A stretch of 64,000 bases of DNA from Myxococcus qinghaiensis (GTDB taxonomy: Bacteria; Myxococcota; Myxococcia; Myxococcales; Myxococcaceae): the NCBI RefSeq assembly GCF_024198215.1, contig NZ_JAKCFA010000006.1, positions 186,001 through 250,000 of the forward strand, given 5' to 3'. Positions within the stretch are counted from its first letter, which is position 1. The number at the start of each line of letters is the position of its first letter. Below are positions 33,282-42,126 of this stretch, one piece after another. A program made the position numbers and the translations under genes. Below the pieces are notes generated by a model. That model was not told the DNA's origin. It did no database searches and saw only the letters and a program-made list of their open reading frames with translations.

Positions 33282-33749
33282 ATGCTCATCCGCTTCCTCG
33301 CTGTCTGCGCCCTGACCCTCCTGGCCGCCTGCGCTCCGAAGCGCATCCCCGGCACTGAAATCGACGACACCTCCGATACGCGGGCCATTTTGTCAGTGAT
33401 GGAGCAGTACCGGTCTGCCATCGAGGCACGCGACGCGAACGCCATCCAGGCCCTCGTGTCCAAGGACTTCCGCGAGGACGGCGGCACGCCCGGCGACCCC
33501 GAGGATGACCTGAACGCGACCAACCTGGTGCCCTACCTGGAGGCGCTCTTCCCGCAGCTCCAGTCGCCCAAGGTGGAGATTGACGTGCGCCGCGTGCAGG
33601 TGGGCAAGGACGTGGCCACCGCCATCTACTACTGGAAGGTGAGCTGGCGCATGCCCAGCCTCACCCCCCGCCCCCAGAAGGAGGCGGAGCTGGAGCAGAT
33701 GGTGTTCCGGCTGGAGGATGGCCGCTGGAGGATCCTCTCCGGCATCTGA
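33282..33749 (+). CDS. NTF2-like lipoprotein
   Basis: 155 residues. Lipobox LLAAC (Cys17). The mature part, AILSVMEQYRSAIEARDANAIQALVSKDF to LEDGRWRILSGI, has the SnoaL/NTF2-like cone-fold signature. Likely a periplasmic ligand-binding or structural lipoprotein. It converges on the homoserine kinase-like gene with a hairpin between them. Confidence 0.82.
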   Translation: MLIRFLAVCALTLLAACAPKRIPGTEIDDTSDTRAILSVMEQYRSAIEARDANAIQALVSKDFREDGGTPGDPEDDLNATNLVPYLEALFPQLQSPKVEIDVRRVQVGKDVATAIYYWKVSWRMPSLTPRPQKEAELEQMVFRLEDGRWRILSGI

Positions 33750-33768
33750 GTCGTCCGAGGCATCCAGG

Positions 33769-33800
33769 CTCTTCGGGGCGCGCGCCTTGCGCCCCGAGAG
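33769..33800. terminator. Hairpin between convergent genes
   Basis: TCGGGGCGC (33773-33781) pairs perfectly with GCGCCCCGA (33789-33797); CTC/GAG extends the stem past a bulged T. It separates the convergent NTF2-like and thrB-like genes. No T-run, so strength is uncertain. Confidence 0.55.
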
Positions 33801-33801
33801 C

Positions 33802-34773
33802 TCACAGCCCCAGCAGCTTCGCGTAGCCCGCGGGGCCCATCGTCGACAGCGCGCGCGCCCGGGTGAGGTAGGTCCGGTAGTCCTTGCGCACCAGCTTGTC
33901 CGCCGGCAGCGGGGACAGGTGGTAGTCGCGGATGCGGCTGGCCGTGAAGCGCACCGCCCCGAAGAGCGCGTGGCCGAAGAGGTTGGCCCGCTCCACGGGC
34001 GCCAGCGGCCGGATGTCCTGGTAGCCGCGCACCAGCGCCTGGCACAGGTCCGGAAGGTACGCGCCGCCGTCGAAGCACCAGGCGTTCAGGGTGATGACCA
34101 CGTCCAGTCCGTAGGCTTCCCGGCAGGCCATCTCGAAGTCGAAGAACGAGCCCACGCTCGCGCCCAGCCACTTCACGTTGTCGGTGAAGAGGTCCGCGTG
34201 GATGACGCCGAGCGGCTCCAGGCCCTGGCGCTGGGACTCGGCGGTGGCGAGCAGGCGCTCCAGCTCTCCTGCAATCGCGACCAGCGTCGCGTCCGGGTGA
34301 CGCGACAGCTCCGCCAGCCACCCGCGCACCACGTCTGGCGAGTAGGGGTTTGCGCGCGCGCCGCCGAAGGACTGCGTGTCGCGGTGCAGCTTGCCCAGCT
34401 CCGTGCCCAACCGCTCCAGGTGCTCGGCGGTGAGGTTCGGGTGGCGCAGCTCCTCACCGGCCAGCCAGCGGAAGACGCTGACACGCCCGCCCTCCAACTC
34501 GACGAAGGTCTCTCCGTCGCGGGTGGGGAGCTGCACGGGCGAGGGGAAGTGGTGGGCGGCCAGGTGGGCGAGCAGCGCGGACTCGAAGCGCAGGTCGTCC
34601 GGGGAGCGCACCGTCGTGTGGCGAACGAAGTAGCGGCCGGAGTCCGTCTCCAACCGGTGGTTGGTGTTGATGGAGCCCTGGGGGATGGGCGTCACGCTCC
34701 GCACACTCCCCAGCCCGAAGGTGTCGGCGACACGAGTGAAGACGTCGGGGGACAGCGCCGTGTGGACCGCCAT
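33802..34773 (-). CDS. thrB: Homoserine kinase type II (ThrB/APH fold)
   Basis: 323 residues, the length of APH-type homoserine kinases (Pseudomonas ThrB). N-lobe TPIPQGSINTNHRLETDSGRYFVR; catalytic loop GVIHADLFTDNVKW (HxDxxxxN) and metal-binding FFDFEMACREAYGLDV. It would phosphorylate homoserine in threonine synthesis. Other APH-fold kinases are possible, but the INTN motif and overall pattern favour homoserine. GGAGGAG precedes the ATG. Monocistronic. Confidence 0.85.
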   Translation of the reverse strand: MAVHTALSPDVFTRVADTFGLGSVRSVTPIPQGSINTNHRLETDSGRYFVRHTTVRSPDDLRFESALLAHLAAHHFPSPVQLPTRDGETFVELEGGRVSVFRWLAGEELRHPNLTAEHLERLGTELGKLHRDTQSFGGARANPYSPDVVRGWLAELSRHPDATLVAIAGELERLLATAESQRQGLEPLGVIHADLFTDNVKWLGASVGSFFDFEMACREAYGLDVVITLNAWCFDGGAYLPDLCQALVRGYQDIRPLAPVERANLFGHALFGAVRFTASRIRDYHLSPLPADKLVRKDYRTYLTRARALSTMGPAGYAKLLGL

Positions 34774-34865
34774 TGCTCACTCCTCCCATGCTCGGGGCCC
34801 GCTCCATTGACACCTGGGAGGGGCGTACCTAATAGCATCCAACTCCAGCGCGGGGAGATGGGTCC

Positions 34866-36446
34866 ATGGGCACCGACGTTCAGGGCGACTGGAAGCGGCG
34901 CGAAGGTTGGAAGAGCGCGCTGACGCAGGTGGCCGTGGTGGCCGTGGTGCTCGCGGGCGCCGTCACCTACTTCGTCCACCGGGGCTCCGTCCGAAAGGAG
35001 ACGGAGGAGCGCATGCGCGCGGCCCGCTCCGCCGCCCTCCGGGGCAACCCCGCCGACCTCGCTCGCGCCATGGCGGAGCTGGAGACGCTCTTCCAGGTGG
35101 ACGCCCAGGCCCGCGACGGCCAGGCCCTGGCCGCCGACATCCAGACGGTGCTGTGGCTGGAGCACCACCAGCCCGGCGCCGACACCAAGGCGCGTGAGTA
35201 CCTCGCCCGCGCGGAGGAGCTCGACTCCCGCTCCGGCGAGCGCTACAGCGCGCGCGCCCTCCACCTGCTCGCGGCAGGAAAGACGGCCGAGGCCGAGAAG
35301 TACCTCGCGGACCTCCAGACCCAGGGCGCGAGCAGCCCCCGGCTGACGCTGGCCCTGGCCCTCACGCTCCAGGCGAAGGGCGACCTGCCCGGCGCGCGGC
35401 AGGCCTTCGCTCGCGCCGCGGAGGGCGCCTACCGGGACACGCGCTTCACCACCGCGTACGCGGAGGCCCTGCTCGACGAGGGCCAGTACGCCCAGGCTGT
35501 GGAGGTCTTCGAGAAGACCACCAGCGTCAACCCGGACCACCTGATGGCGCGGCTCGGCACCGGCCTCGCGTACGTGTACCAGGGCAAGAAGCTGGAGGAG
35601 GCGCAGCGCGCGCTCACCACCGCGTCGGAGAAGGAAGTCGAGCTGACGCCCTCGCTGCGCTCGCGACTGGGCGCGCTGAAGGCGGAGCTGGCGCTGACGC
35701 GAGGCGCGGCGGACGAGGCGCTCCAGGAAGCGGACACCGCGCTGAAGGCGGTGCCGGATGACGTCTACGCCCTCTTCGCGCGGGCGCGGGCCCTGTCGGC
35801 GCGGAAGGTCCCCGAGGCGCGAGCCGCCTTCGAGGCCGCGGTGGCGAAGCGACGCACCGCTCCCCTGCTCTACCTGGATGGCGCGCGCAGCCTCCAGGCC
35901 TCCGGAGACGCCACCGGCGCGCTGGCCCTGCTCGACGCGTACGAGGGCACCTTCGGCGCCATCCAGGTGGCCTCCGCGGACGGCAAGAAGGTGGGCCTCT
36001 TGGAGCAGGACGGCCGCTACTGGCTGGCGCGCGGTGGACTGCTGGAGGCCGCGGGCCGGCAGGACGACGCGCTCGGGGCCTATGACAAGGCCATCGCCGC
36101 GAAGGGCGTGGGCCTGGCGCGAGCGCAGTACGCCAAGGGCGCGCTGCTGGTGCAGCGCAAGGACTACGAGGGTGCGAAGGCGCTCTTGGCCACGGTGGCG
36201 CCGGACACGGGCGCGGGCACGCTGCCGGAGGCGTACACCGCCATGGGTGACCTGCTCTTCGCGCAGAACGCGTACGCGGCGGGCTGCCAGCACTACTACT
36301 TCGGCCTCGTGCGCGCCCGCTCACAAGGCGCGACGCGCGAGGAGCTGGCCTCGCGCATCGACACCGTGAAGAAGGGCCTGGAGTCGTCCGGCCAGGGCGC
36401 CATGGCCAAGGCGTGGATGAACGAGACGGGCGTCCTGCTCCAGTAG
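34866..36446 (+). CDS. TPR protein with N-terminal membrane anchor
   Basis: 526 residues. One TM helix at about residues 19-37 (VAVVAVVLAGAVTYFV), then continuous TPR-like helix pairs (AREYLARAEELD, EAYTAMGDLLFAQNAYAAG and others) to the end. Probably a periplasmic scaffold tethered to the inner membrane. It diverges from the thrB-like gene by 92 bp and converges with the next gene at a 12-base gap. Confidence 0.85.
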   Translation: MGTDVQGDWKRREGWKSALTQVAVVAVVLAGAVTYFVHRGSVRKETEERMRAARSAALRGNPADLARAMAELETLFQVDAQARDGQALAADIQTVLWLEHHQPGADTKAREYLARAEELDSRSGERYSARALHLLAAGKTAEAEKYLADLQTQGASSPRLTLALALTLQAKGDLPGARQAFARAAEGAYRDTRFTTAYAEALLDEGQYAQAVEVFEKTTSVNPDHLMARLGTGLAYVYQGKKLEEAQRALTTASEKEVELTPSLRSRLGALKAELALTRGAADEALQEADTALKAVPDDVYALFARARALSARKVPEARAAFEAAVAKRRTAPLLYLDGARSLQASGDATGALALLDAYEGTFGAIQVASADGKKVGLLEQDGRYWLARGGLLEAAGRQDDALGAYDKAIAAKGVGLARAQYAKGALLVQRKDYEGAKALLATVAPDTGAGTLPEAYTAMGDLLFAQNAYAAGCQHYYFGLVRARSQGATREELASRIDTVKKGLESSGQGAMAKAWMNETGVLLQ

Positions 36447-36458
36447 CGCCGCTCTCGA

Positions 36459-36953
36459 CTACAGCAACTCCGACGCCTCCAGCGGACGGTACTTGGCGCG
36501 GACGATGCGCCACTCACCGTCCGTCTCCTTCTCGAACGTGCCTTCGATGAGGTAGGCGTTGAGCACGCTGTCCGCCGCCAGGTCCTTCAGGTTGTCCGCC
36601 TGGGAGCGCCCGAAGATGAAGCGGGCCTGGAAGTCGCCCTGCGAGGGCGAGACTTCGTGCACCTCCAGGTTCGTCGTGAAGATGCGGACCCACTGGCCGC
36701 GCAGCACCTGGCCCGTGAGCACGCCCCGGACCTGCCGGTTGTCCCAACCACCGTCCGTCTTGAAGCGCTCGGACACGCCCTCCATCACCCCGGAGATGTC
36801 CTTCTGCTCCGCGGCGCGCGTCATGGTGATGACCTGCCGGGTGATGGCCTCCGGGACGCCCGGCTCCCGGCGCGGCCAGAAGAAGAGCACCGCGCCGGCC
36901 GCGACGAGCGCCAGCGCCACCCCCACCACCTTCGAACGCGACAACATCACCAT
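36459..36953 (-). CDS. Small anchored NTF2-like protein
   Basis: 164 residues. One hydrophobic segment at about residues 9-22 (VGVALALVAAGAVLFFW), then a soluble domain resembling an NTF2-like fold (ITRQVITMTRAAEQKDISGVMEGVSERF to GTFEKETDGEWRIVRAKYR). GAGGAG precedes the ATG at 36953; longer frames upstream re-read the preceding gene. It begins 7 bases after the cNMP-binding gene, so the two are cotranscribed. Confidence 0.78.
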   Translation of the reverse strand: MVMLSRSKVVGVALALVAAGAVLFFWPRREPGVPEAITRQVITMTRAAEQKDISGVMEGVSERFKTDGGWDNRQVRGVLTGQVLRGQWVRIFTTNLEVHEVSPSQGDFQARFIFGRSQADNLKDLAADSVLNAYLIEGTFEKETDGEWRIVRAKYRPLEASELL

Positions 36954-36960
36954 GTGCTCC

Positions 36961-38292
36961 TCACGCCGCCTCGGGCTCGAGCACCAGCTCGTCCGCGTCG
37001 ATGATCTCCAGCGGCCGGAGCGCCTCGCCAATCTGCTTCAGGCGGCGCTCCGACAGCTGCTCCAGGTACGTGCGGATGTGCGGGAAGGTCCGGACCAGCT
37101 CGTGGAACGCGTTGCGCTCCAGGAAGGCCGCCGCCGTCTTGCGCGTGGCCGCCACGGTGGCGGACGCGCGCAGGCCCGACAGCAGGGAGATCTCCCCCGC
37201 AACATCGCCCTCGCGCAGCACACCCAGCGTCACCGTGCCGCCCGCCGGGTCCTCCTTCTGCACCACCAGCTCGCCGGCCAGGACGAGGAACAGGCCCGGC
37301 GAGTGCTCGCCCTCCACCAGCACCTTCTCGTTCGGCTGGAGCGCGCGGAAGGCGAAGCGCTGGAGCATCGCCCCGCGCTCGGACTCCGGCAGCGTCTGGA
37401 ACATGGGCGAGGTCGCCATCAGGTTTCGCGCCATGCGCTGCTGCGCGAAGTCCGCCAGAATCTGCGGGACGGCCGGGTGAGTCTTGGCCACCGCGTTGAG
37501 GTGCTCGCGGCGAATCTCGAAGACCTCCGTGTCCGACACCGCGGCCACCGTCGCGGTGGGAGTCGCGCCCGTCAGCAGCGCAATCTCGCCGAAGATGGAG
37601 CCGCCGCCGAGGAAGCCCAGCGTCCTCGCCTCGCCGTCCATCTGCCGCGTCACCTCCGCCTTGCCCGCGACGAGCACGTAGAGGTGGTCGGTCGGCTCGC
37701 CCTCGCGGCTCACGACTTCCTCGGGCCGCACCCGGCGCCAGGCCATGCGGCCCACCAGGTCGATGAAGGCCTCGCGGTCCAGGTCCGCGAACAGCGGCAG
37801 CGGGGGCCGGCTGTTGGGGTCCGCCGAGCCGCCCGGGTCCGGCGCGGCCAGCACCTCGATGGCGCGGTTGGACAGCTCCTCGCCGACGAGGCCCATCAGG
37901 TCCGTCTCCACCTTGCCGTCGTACAGCGTCTCCGGCGGCAGCGGCGGGGGCACGGCGGCGCGGCCCGGGGCGCTGCGCACCGCGCGCGAGTGGACGCGAA
38001 TCAACGTGTCCTTCAGGCGCCGCTCGTTGGGAGCCAGGTCCAGGGCCTGCTTGCACGCGGCCATGGCGGACAGCAGGTAGTCGCGGCGCAACAGGCCCTC
38101 CGCGCACGCGTGGTACGACGTGACGGCGCGCTCACGCTCGCCCAGCTCCGCCAGACACCGGGCCGCCATCATCCGCGAGCGGTGGTCCGCGGGGACGCGA
38201 CGTACGGCCTCCGCGAACACGGCGAGGGCGCGCTCGAACTGGCGCTCCTCGATGAGGTCCATTCCGAGTTCACGCAGCGACGACTCGCTCAT
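36961..38292 (-). CDS. TPR protein with two cyclic-nucleotide-binding domains
   Basis: 443 residues. Residues about 5-100 are TPR-like; CNB domain 1 covers about 165-280 and CNB domain 2 about 295-410. The phosphate-binding cassettes are FGEIALLTGATPTATV (234-249) and VAGEISLLSGLRASATV (364-380): FGE and the hydrophobics are kept, but the Arg that contacts the cyclic phosphate in PRAATV-type cassettes is not at its usual place. No HTH and no TM, so a cytoplasmic adaptor rather than a CRP-type regulator. It may no longer bind cAMP. Confidence 0.85.
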   Translation of the reverse strand: MSESSLRELGMDLIEERQFERALAVFAEAVRRVPADHRSRMMAARCLAELGERERAVTSYHACAEGLLRRDYLLSAMAACKQALDLAPNERRLKDTLIRVHSRAVRSAPGRAAVPPPLPPETLYDGKVETDLMGLVGEELSNRAIEVLAAPDPGGSADPNSRPPLPLFADLDREAFIDLVGRMAWRRVRPEEVVSREGEPTDHLYVLVAGKAEVTRQMDGEARTLGFLGGGSIFGEIALLTGATPTATVAAVSDTEVFEIRREHLNAVAKTHPAVPQILADFAQQRMARNLMATSPMFQTLPESERGAMLQRFAFRALQPNEKVLVEGEHSPGLFLVLAGELVVQKEDPAGGTVTLGVLREGDVAGEISLLSGLRASATVAATRKTAAAFLERNAFHELVRTFPHIRTYLEQLSERRLKQIGEALRPLEIIDADELVLEPEAA

Positions 38293-38332
38293 CCCATCTC
38301 TCCACGAACCTTCGTTGTTGAGGCAGGGCCGC

Positions 38333-40486
38333 TCACGGCTGCATCTCGCTCAGGTACATCTCGGCCTTGCGCTTCGTATCCGAGCCGTCGGGCGCTGTCT
38401 CGATGACAATCTTGAACTTCACCGCCGCGGACGCGGGGTCCCTGTCGCGCTCGATATACGCGCGCATGTAGAGCTCCTCCACCTTCTTCTGCAGCTCGTC
38501 CAGGCCGTCGCGGGCCCGCCGGTCCCCGGGGTTGAGGCGCAGGGCCTCGCGGAAGTTCATCCCCGCGCCGGACAGGTCGCCCTTCTTCAGCGCGGCCTGT
38601 CCCGCCGCCAGGGCCGCCGACGCGAGCTGCTCATCCAGCGTGTTGCCCAGCGAGCCCTGGAAGCCAATCTGCCGGTACAGCTCCGCCGCCCGACGCAGGG
38701 GCTTGGACGCGGACTCCAGCGCGTTGGACGCCAGCTTCTTCTGCGCGTCATCCAGCGAGCGCTGGAACTGGGGGATGAGCGTCTTCAACTGGCGCGCCCG
38801 CTCCTTCACGTCCTTCTCCGCCTTGTACTTCTCCACGACGCGGTCGCACTCGAGCACCGCGCGCGTGTAGTCCCCGCCGTTGAAGCGGCGCTCCACATCC
38901 GTGAAGGCCTCCTCGAGGAAGAGCTTGCGCTGCTCCTTGGCGTTCATCGCGGCGCGCTCGCGGTTGGCGCGGTCTCTGCGCGCGCCGTCCGCGGACTCCT
39001 TCGCCAGCTCCGCCTCCAGGTCCAGGAGCTTCTGCGAGTAGGCGGGCCGGTTCAGGTCCGGCACCTTCGCCAGCAGCGGCCGGGCCGCCTCCGGGTCTCT
39101 GGCCGCGAGCGCCTCCTCCATCTGCTGGATGCGAAACGCGGCGTCCTTCTCCTCCAGCTCCGTCTCCAGCTTGCGACGGATGTCGTCCATCTTGGCCGTG
39201 CCCTGCGGCGCGGCCTCCAGCTTCGCGCGAGCCTCGTCGAACTGGTTGGCCGTCATCAGCGCGCGCACGGAGTCAAAGGCTTGGATGACTTCCAGCTGCT
39301 TGCTCGCCGCCCGGCCCAGGCCTTCCTCGTCCGCGCCCGGCCGCAGCTTCTCCGCCTCTTCGACCAGCCGAACCGCGTTGGCGTAGTCGTCCGCCCGCAC
39401 CGCCTCGCGCGCCTTCTGCATCAAGAGCTTCGCGCGCTCGATGTTCGGGTCGACTGGAGGAGGAGGCGGAGGCGCCGAGGGCGTCAACAAGAGGCCCATC
39501 ATCAGCAGCACCACCAGGCCACCGCCCACGCCGATGAGCAGCTTCGTCTTCGAGTTCGCCCCACCACCGCCCGTGACGGCGCTCCGGGGAGGCGGCCTGG
39601 GACGGGGGATGGCGATGGCGCCCTTCCCCTTGTTGTTCGCCCCCTTGTCCTGGAGGGACTCCGGCACCCGGTAGTTGGCGTTGGTCATCTCGTTCAGCCG
39701 GGGATCATTCGGATCCACGTCCGTACCCCGCGCCGCGCCCGCCGCCTTCCGGGCTTCATCCTTCTCCTTGGCGGCCTCCTCGCGCTCGCGCTTCTCCTCC
39801 GCCTCGCGCGCCTCCGCCTGGGCGCGCATCTCCTTGATCTGCTCCGCCTCGTCCACGAAGCGCAGGCGCGTCTTCCCCATGGCGATTTCGTCGCCGTGCT
39901 TGAGGAGGCACTCGTCCACGCGCTGGTCATTCACCTGGGTGCCGGAGATGCTGCCCAAATCCCGCATCGCCACGCCGGCCTGGCCGTAGACGAGCTCCAG
40001 GTGCCGGCGCGACACCGACTGGTCGTCGAGCACGAAGTCGCAGTCCTTGCCGCGCCCCACCACCATCCGCACGCCCTGGAAGCGCTTCTTGCGCCCCCGG
40101 TCCGGCCCGGCCAGCACCAGCATCTGCACCGGCGGCCCGGCGCGCGTGGACTCGGAGTTGTCGTCATCGTCGTCGCGGCGCGACTCCTCCTCGCGCGACT
40201 CGGGCACGGCGCCCACGCGCGTCTCGTCCGTGCGGGAGCGCGGAGGCTGCGCGTCACCGTACAGCTCCGGGTTGGCGGGGCCATCGGGGCCATCATCCCC
40301 GGAAGGAGGTGCGGCGAAATCCTCGTCGGCGGGGGACGCCTCGCGCGGAGGGCGAGCCTGGGCTGACGGCTTCGCCGATGGAGAGTCCGCCCCCGCGTCA
40401 CCGCCGGAACGGCCGGCGCCAGCGCGAGGAGAGGATGGAGGACGAGCAGGCATGGGGTGGGGTCCAGGTTCCGAAACGCTCGGCAT
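38333..40486 (-). CDS. FHA-domain protein with TM helix and C-terminal TPR-like helices
   Basis: About 717 residues. A disordered Pro/Ala/Asp-rich N-terminus (to about residue 120) leads into an FHA domain with VVGRGKDCDFVLDDQSVSRR and then HLEL, keeping the GR and SxxH residues that read phosphothreonine. A charged Glu/Lys/Arg helix follows, then a TM segment (LLIGVGGGLVVLLMMGLLL) near residue 340 and TPR-like helices to the end. So the FHA part is cytoplasmic and the TPR part periplasmic. The ATG at 40486 is preferred; a GTG at 40501 is possible; neither has a clear Shine-Dalgarno. It lies 40 bp upstream of the CNB gene on the same strand. Confidence 0.82.
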   Translation of the reverse strand: MPSVSEPGPHPMPARPPSSPRAGAGRSGGDAGADSPSAKPSAQARPPREASPADEDFAAPPSGDDGPDGPANPELYGDAQPPRSRTDETRVGAVPESREEESRRDDDDDNSESTRAGPPVQMLVLAGPDRGRKKRFQGVRMVVGRGKDCDFVLDDQSVSRRHLELVYGQAGVAMRDLGSISGTQVNDQRVDECLLKHGDEIAMGKTRLRFVDEAEQIKEMRAQAEAREAEEKREREEAAKEKDEARKAAGAARGTDVDPNDPRLNEMTNANYRVPESLQDKGANNKGKGAIAIPRPRPPPRSAVTGGGGANSKTKLLIGVGGGLVVLLMMGLLLTPSAPPPPPPVDPNIERAKLLMQKAREAVRADDYANAVRLVEEAEKLRPGADEEGLGRAASKQLEVIQAFDSVRALMTANQFDEARAKLEAAPQGTAKMDDIRRKLETELEEKDAAFRIQQMEEALAARDPEAARPLLAKVPDLNRPAYSQKLLDLEAELAKESADGARRDRANRERAAMNAKEQRKLFLEEAFTDVERRFNGGDYTRAVLECDRVVEKYKAEKDVKERARQLKTLIPQFQRSLDDAQKKLASNALESASKPLRRAAELYRQIGFQGSLGNTLDEQLASAALAAGQAALKKGDLSGAGMNFREALRLNPGDRRARDGLDELQKKVEELYMRAYIERDRDPASAAVKFKIVIETAPDGSDTKRKAEMYLSEMQP

Positions 40487-40626
40487 CTTAAAGCGGCGCA
40501 CCCACGGTGGGAATGCGACAGGCCCGCCTCTGGGGAAAGAACGGGGGCCATTGTCCGTTGCTCCGGGAGATTTCCCCTCCTATGTAGGTTTCCACACCCC
40601 CAACGCTTCACCGAGGGAGTTCCCGA

Positions 40627-42108
40627 ATGCCCCGAGCGTCCGCGCCGACCCGACGCGCCCCTTCTTCCCAGCTCGCCCCCCCGGCGGTCCGGCAGCCCTC
40701 GCCTGCCCCCCTGCTGCCCCAGGCGCTGCTCGAGCGGCTGCTTTCGGTGGCCATGGAGCGCGGGGGTGACTTCGCGGAGGTCTACGTGGAGCGCACCCAC
40801 AGCACCAGCGTGGTGCTGGAGGAGTCGCGCATCAAAAGCGCCCAGACGGGCCTGGTGCAGGGCGTGGGCGTGCGGGTCATCTCCGGCGGCAAGGTCGGCT
40901 ACGCCTTCTCCGACGACTGGGACGAGCCCGCGCTGCTGCGGGCTGCCTCCACGGCGGCGATGATTGCCCAGGGCCAGGGCTCCGAGCGCGCGTTCCCCGT
41001 CTCCCGCGTCGCGGTGCCCAGCCACTACCGCGTCCCCACCCCGCTGTCGGACGTGGAGGTGTCACTCAAGGCGTCCCTGCTGACGCGCGCGGACCAGGCG
41101 GCGCGGGCCTTCGACTCGCGGGTGACGCAGGTCAACGGCGGCTACGTGGACCAGACGCGGCGAATCGCCGTGGCCAACACGGAGGGCCGCTACTCCGAGG
41201 ACACCCAGGATTTGTGCCGCATGTCCATCCAGGTGGTGGCGCAGGGCAAGAAGAACGAGCGGCGCACGGGCTCGTACGGCGGCGGCGGCCGGGTGCCGTT
41301 CACCCACTGGGCCACCTTCCCGCCGGAGGACGTGGGGCGTGAGGCGGCGCGGCAGGCGGTGGCGACCATCGGCGCGGTGGACTGCGCGGCGGGCCCGCAG
41401 ACGGTGGTGCTGGCGCCCGGCTGGAGCGGCATCCTCCTGCACGAGGCGGTGGGCCACGGCCTGGAGGCGGACTTCATCCGCAAGGGCACGTCGCTGTTCG
41501 CCGGCAAGCTGGGGCAGAAGGTCGCCTCCGAGCTCGTCACCGTCATCGACGACGGCACGGTGTCCAGCGGGCGCGGCTCCATCAACATCGACGACGAGGG
41601 CACCCCGGGCGAGCGCAAGGTCCTCATCGAGAACGGCGTGCTCAAGGGCTACCTCTACGACAGCCTCAACGCGAAGCTGATGGGGCAGCGCTCCACGGGC
41701 AGCGGGCGGCGCGAGTCCTTCCGGCACCTGCCGATTCCTCGCATGACGAACACGTTCCTCGCGCCGGGCAACCACCACCCCGACGACATCCTCAAGGAGG
41801 TGAAGCGCGGCCTGTACTGCGCGACCTTCGGCGGCGGGCAGGTGGACATCAGCAACGGCAACTTCGTCTTCGAGGTGAGCGAGGCGTACCAGATTGAAGA
41901 CGGCAAGCTGGGTCGTCCGGTGAAGAACGCCATCCTCATCGGCGTGGGGCCAGAGGCGATGAAGAACGTGTCCCGCGTGGGGAATGATCCACAGCCGGAT
42001 CCGGGCATGGGCGTGTGTGGGAAGAACGGGCAGTCGATGCCGGTGGGCGTGGGGCTGCCCACGGTGCGCATCGACAACGTCACCGTCGGCGGAACCCAGG
42101 TCGGTTGA
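40627..42108 (+). CDS. tldD: Metalloprotease TldD
   Basis: 493 residues. The zinc motif HEAVGH (HExxxH) is at residues 272-277 within LHEAVGHGLEADFIRKGTS, and GSGRRESFRHLPIPRMTNT is characteristic. TldD carries the active site of the TldD/TldE heterodimer, which degrades unfolded peptides and matures some RiPPs. GAGGGAG lies 8 bases before the ATG. The N-terminal 35 residues are Pro/Ala-rich and longer than in E. coli TldD. Confidence 0.95.
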   Translation: MPRASAPTRRAPSSQLAPPAVRQPSPAPLLPQALLERLLSVAMERGGDFAEVYVERTHSTSVVLEESRIKSAQTGLVQGVGVRVISGGKVGYAFSDDWDEPALLRAASTAAMIAQGQGSERAFPVSRVAVPSHYRVPTPLSDVEVSLKASLLTRADQAARAFDSRVTQVNGGYVDQTRRIAVANTEGRYSEDTQDLCRMSIQVVAQGKKNERRTGSYGGGGRVPFTHWATFPPEDVGREAARQAVATIGAVDCAAGPQTVVLAPGWSGILLHEAVGHGLEADFIRKGTSLFAGKLGQKVASELVTVIDDGTVSSGRGSINIDDEGTPGERKVLIENGVLKGYLYDSLNAKLMGQRSTGSGRRESFRHLPIPRMTNTFLAPGNHHPDDILKEVKRGLYCATFGGGQVDISNGNFVFEVSEAYQIEDGKLGRPVKNAILIGVGPEAMKNVSRVGNDPQPDPGMGVCGKNGQSMPVGVGLPTVRIDNVTVGGTQVG

Positions 42109-42126
42109 GAGAGAGCGCCAGACACC

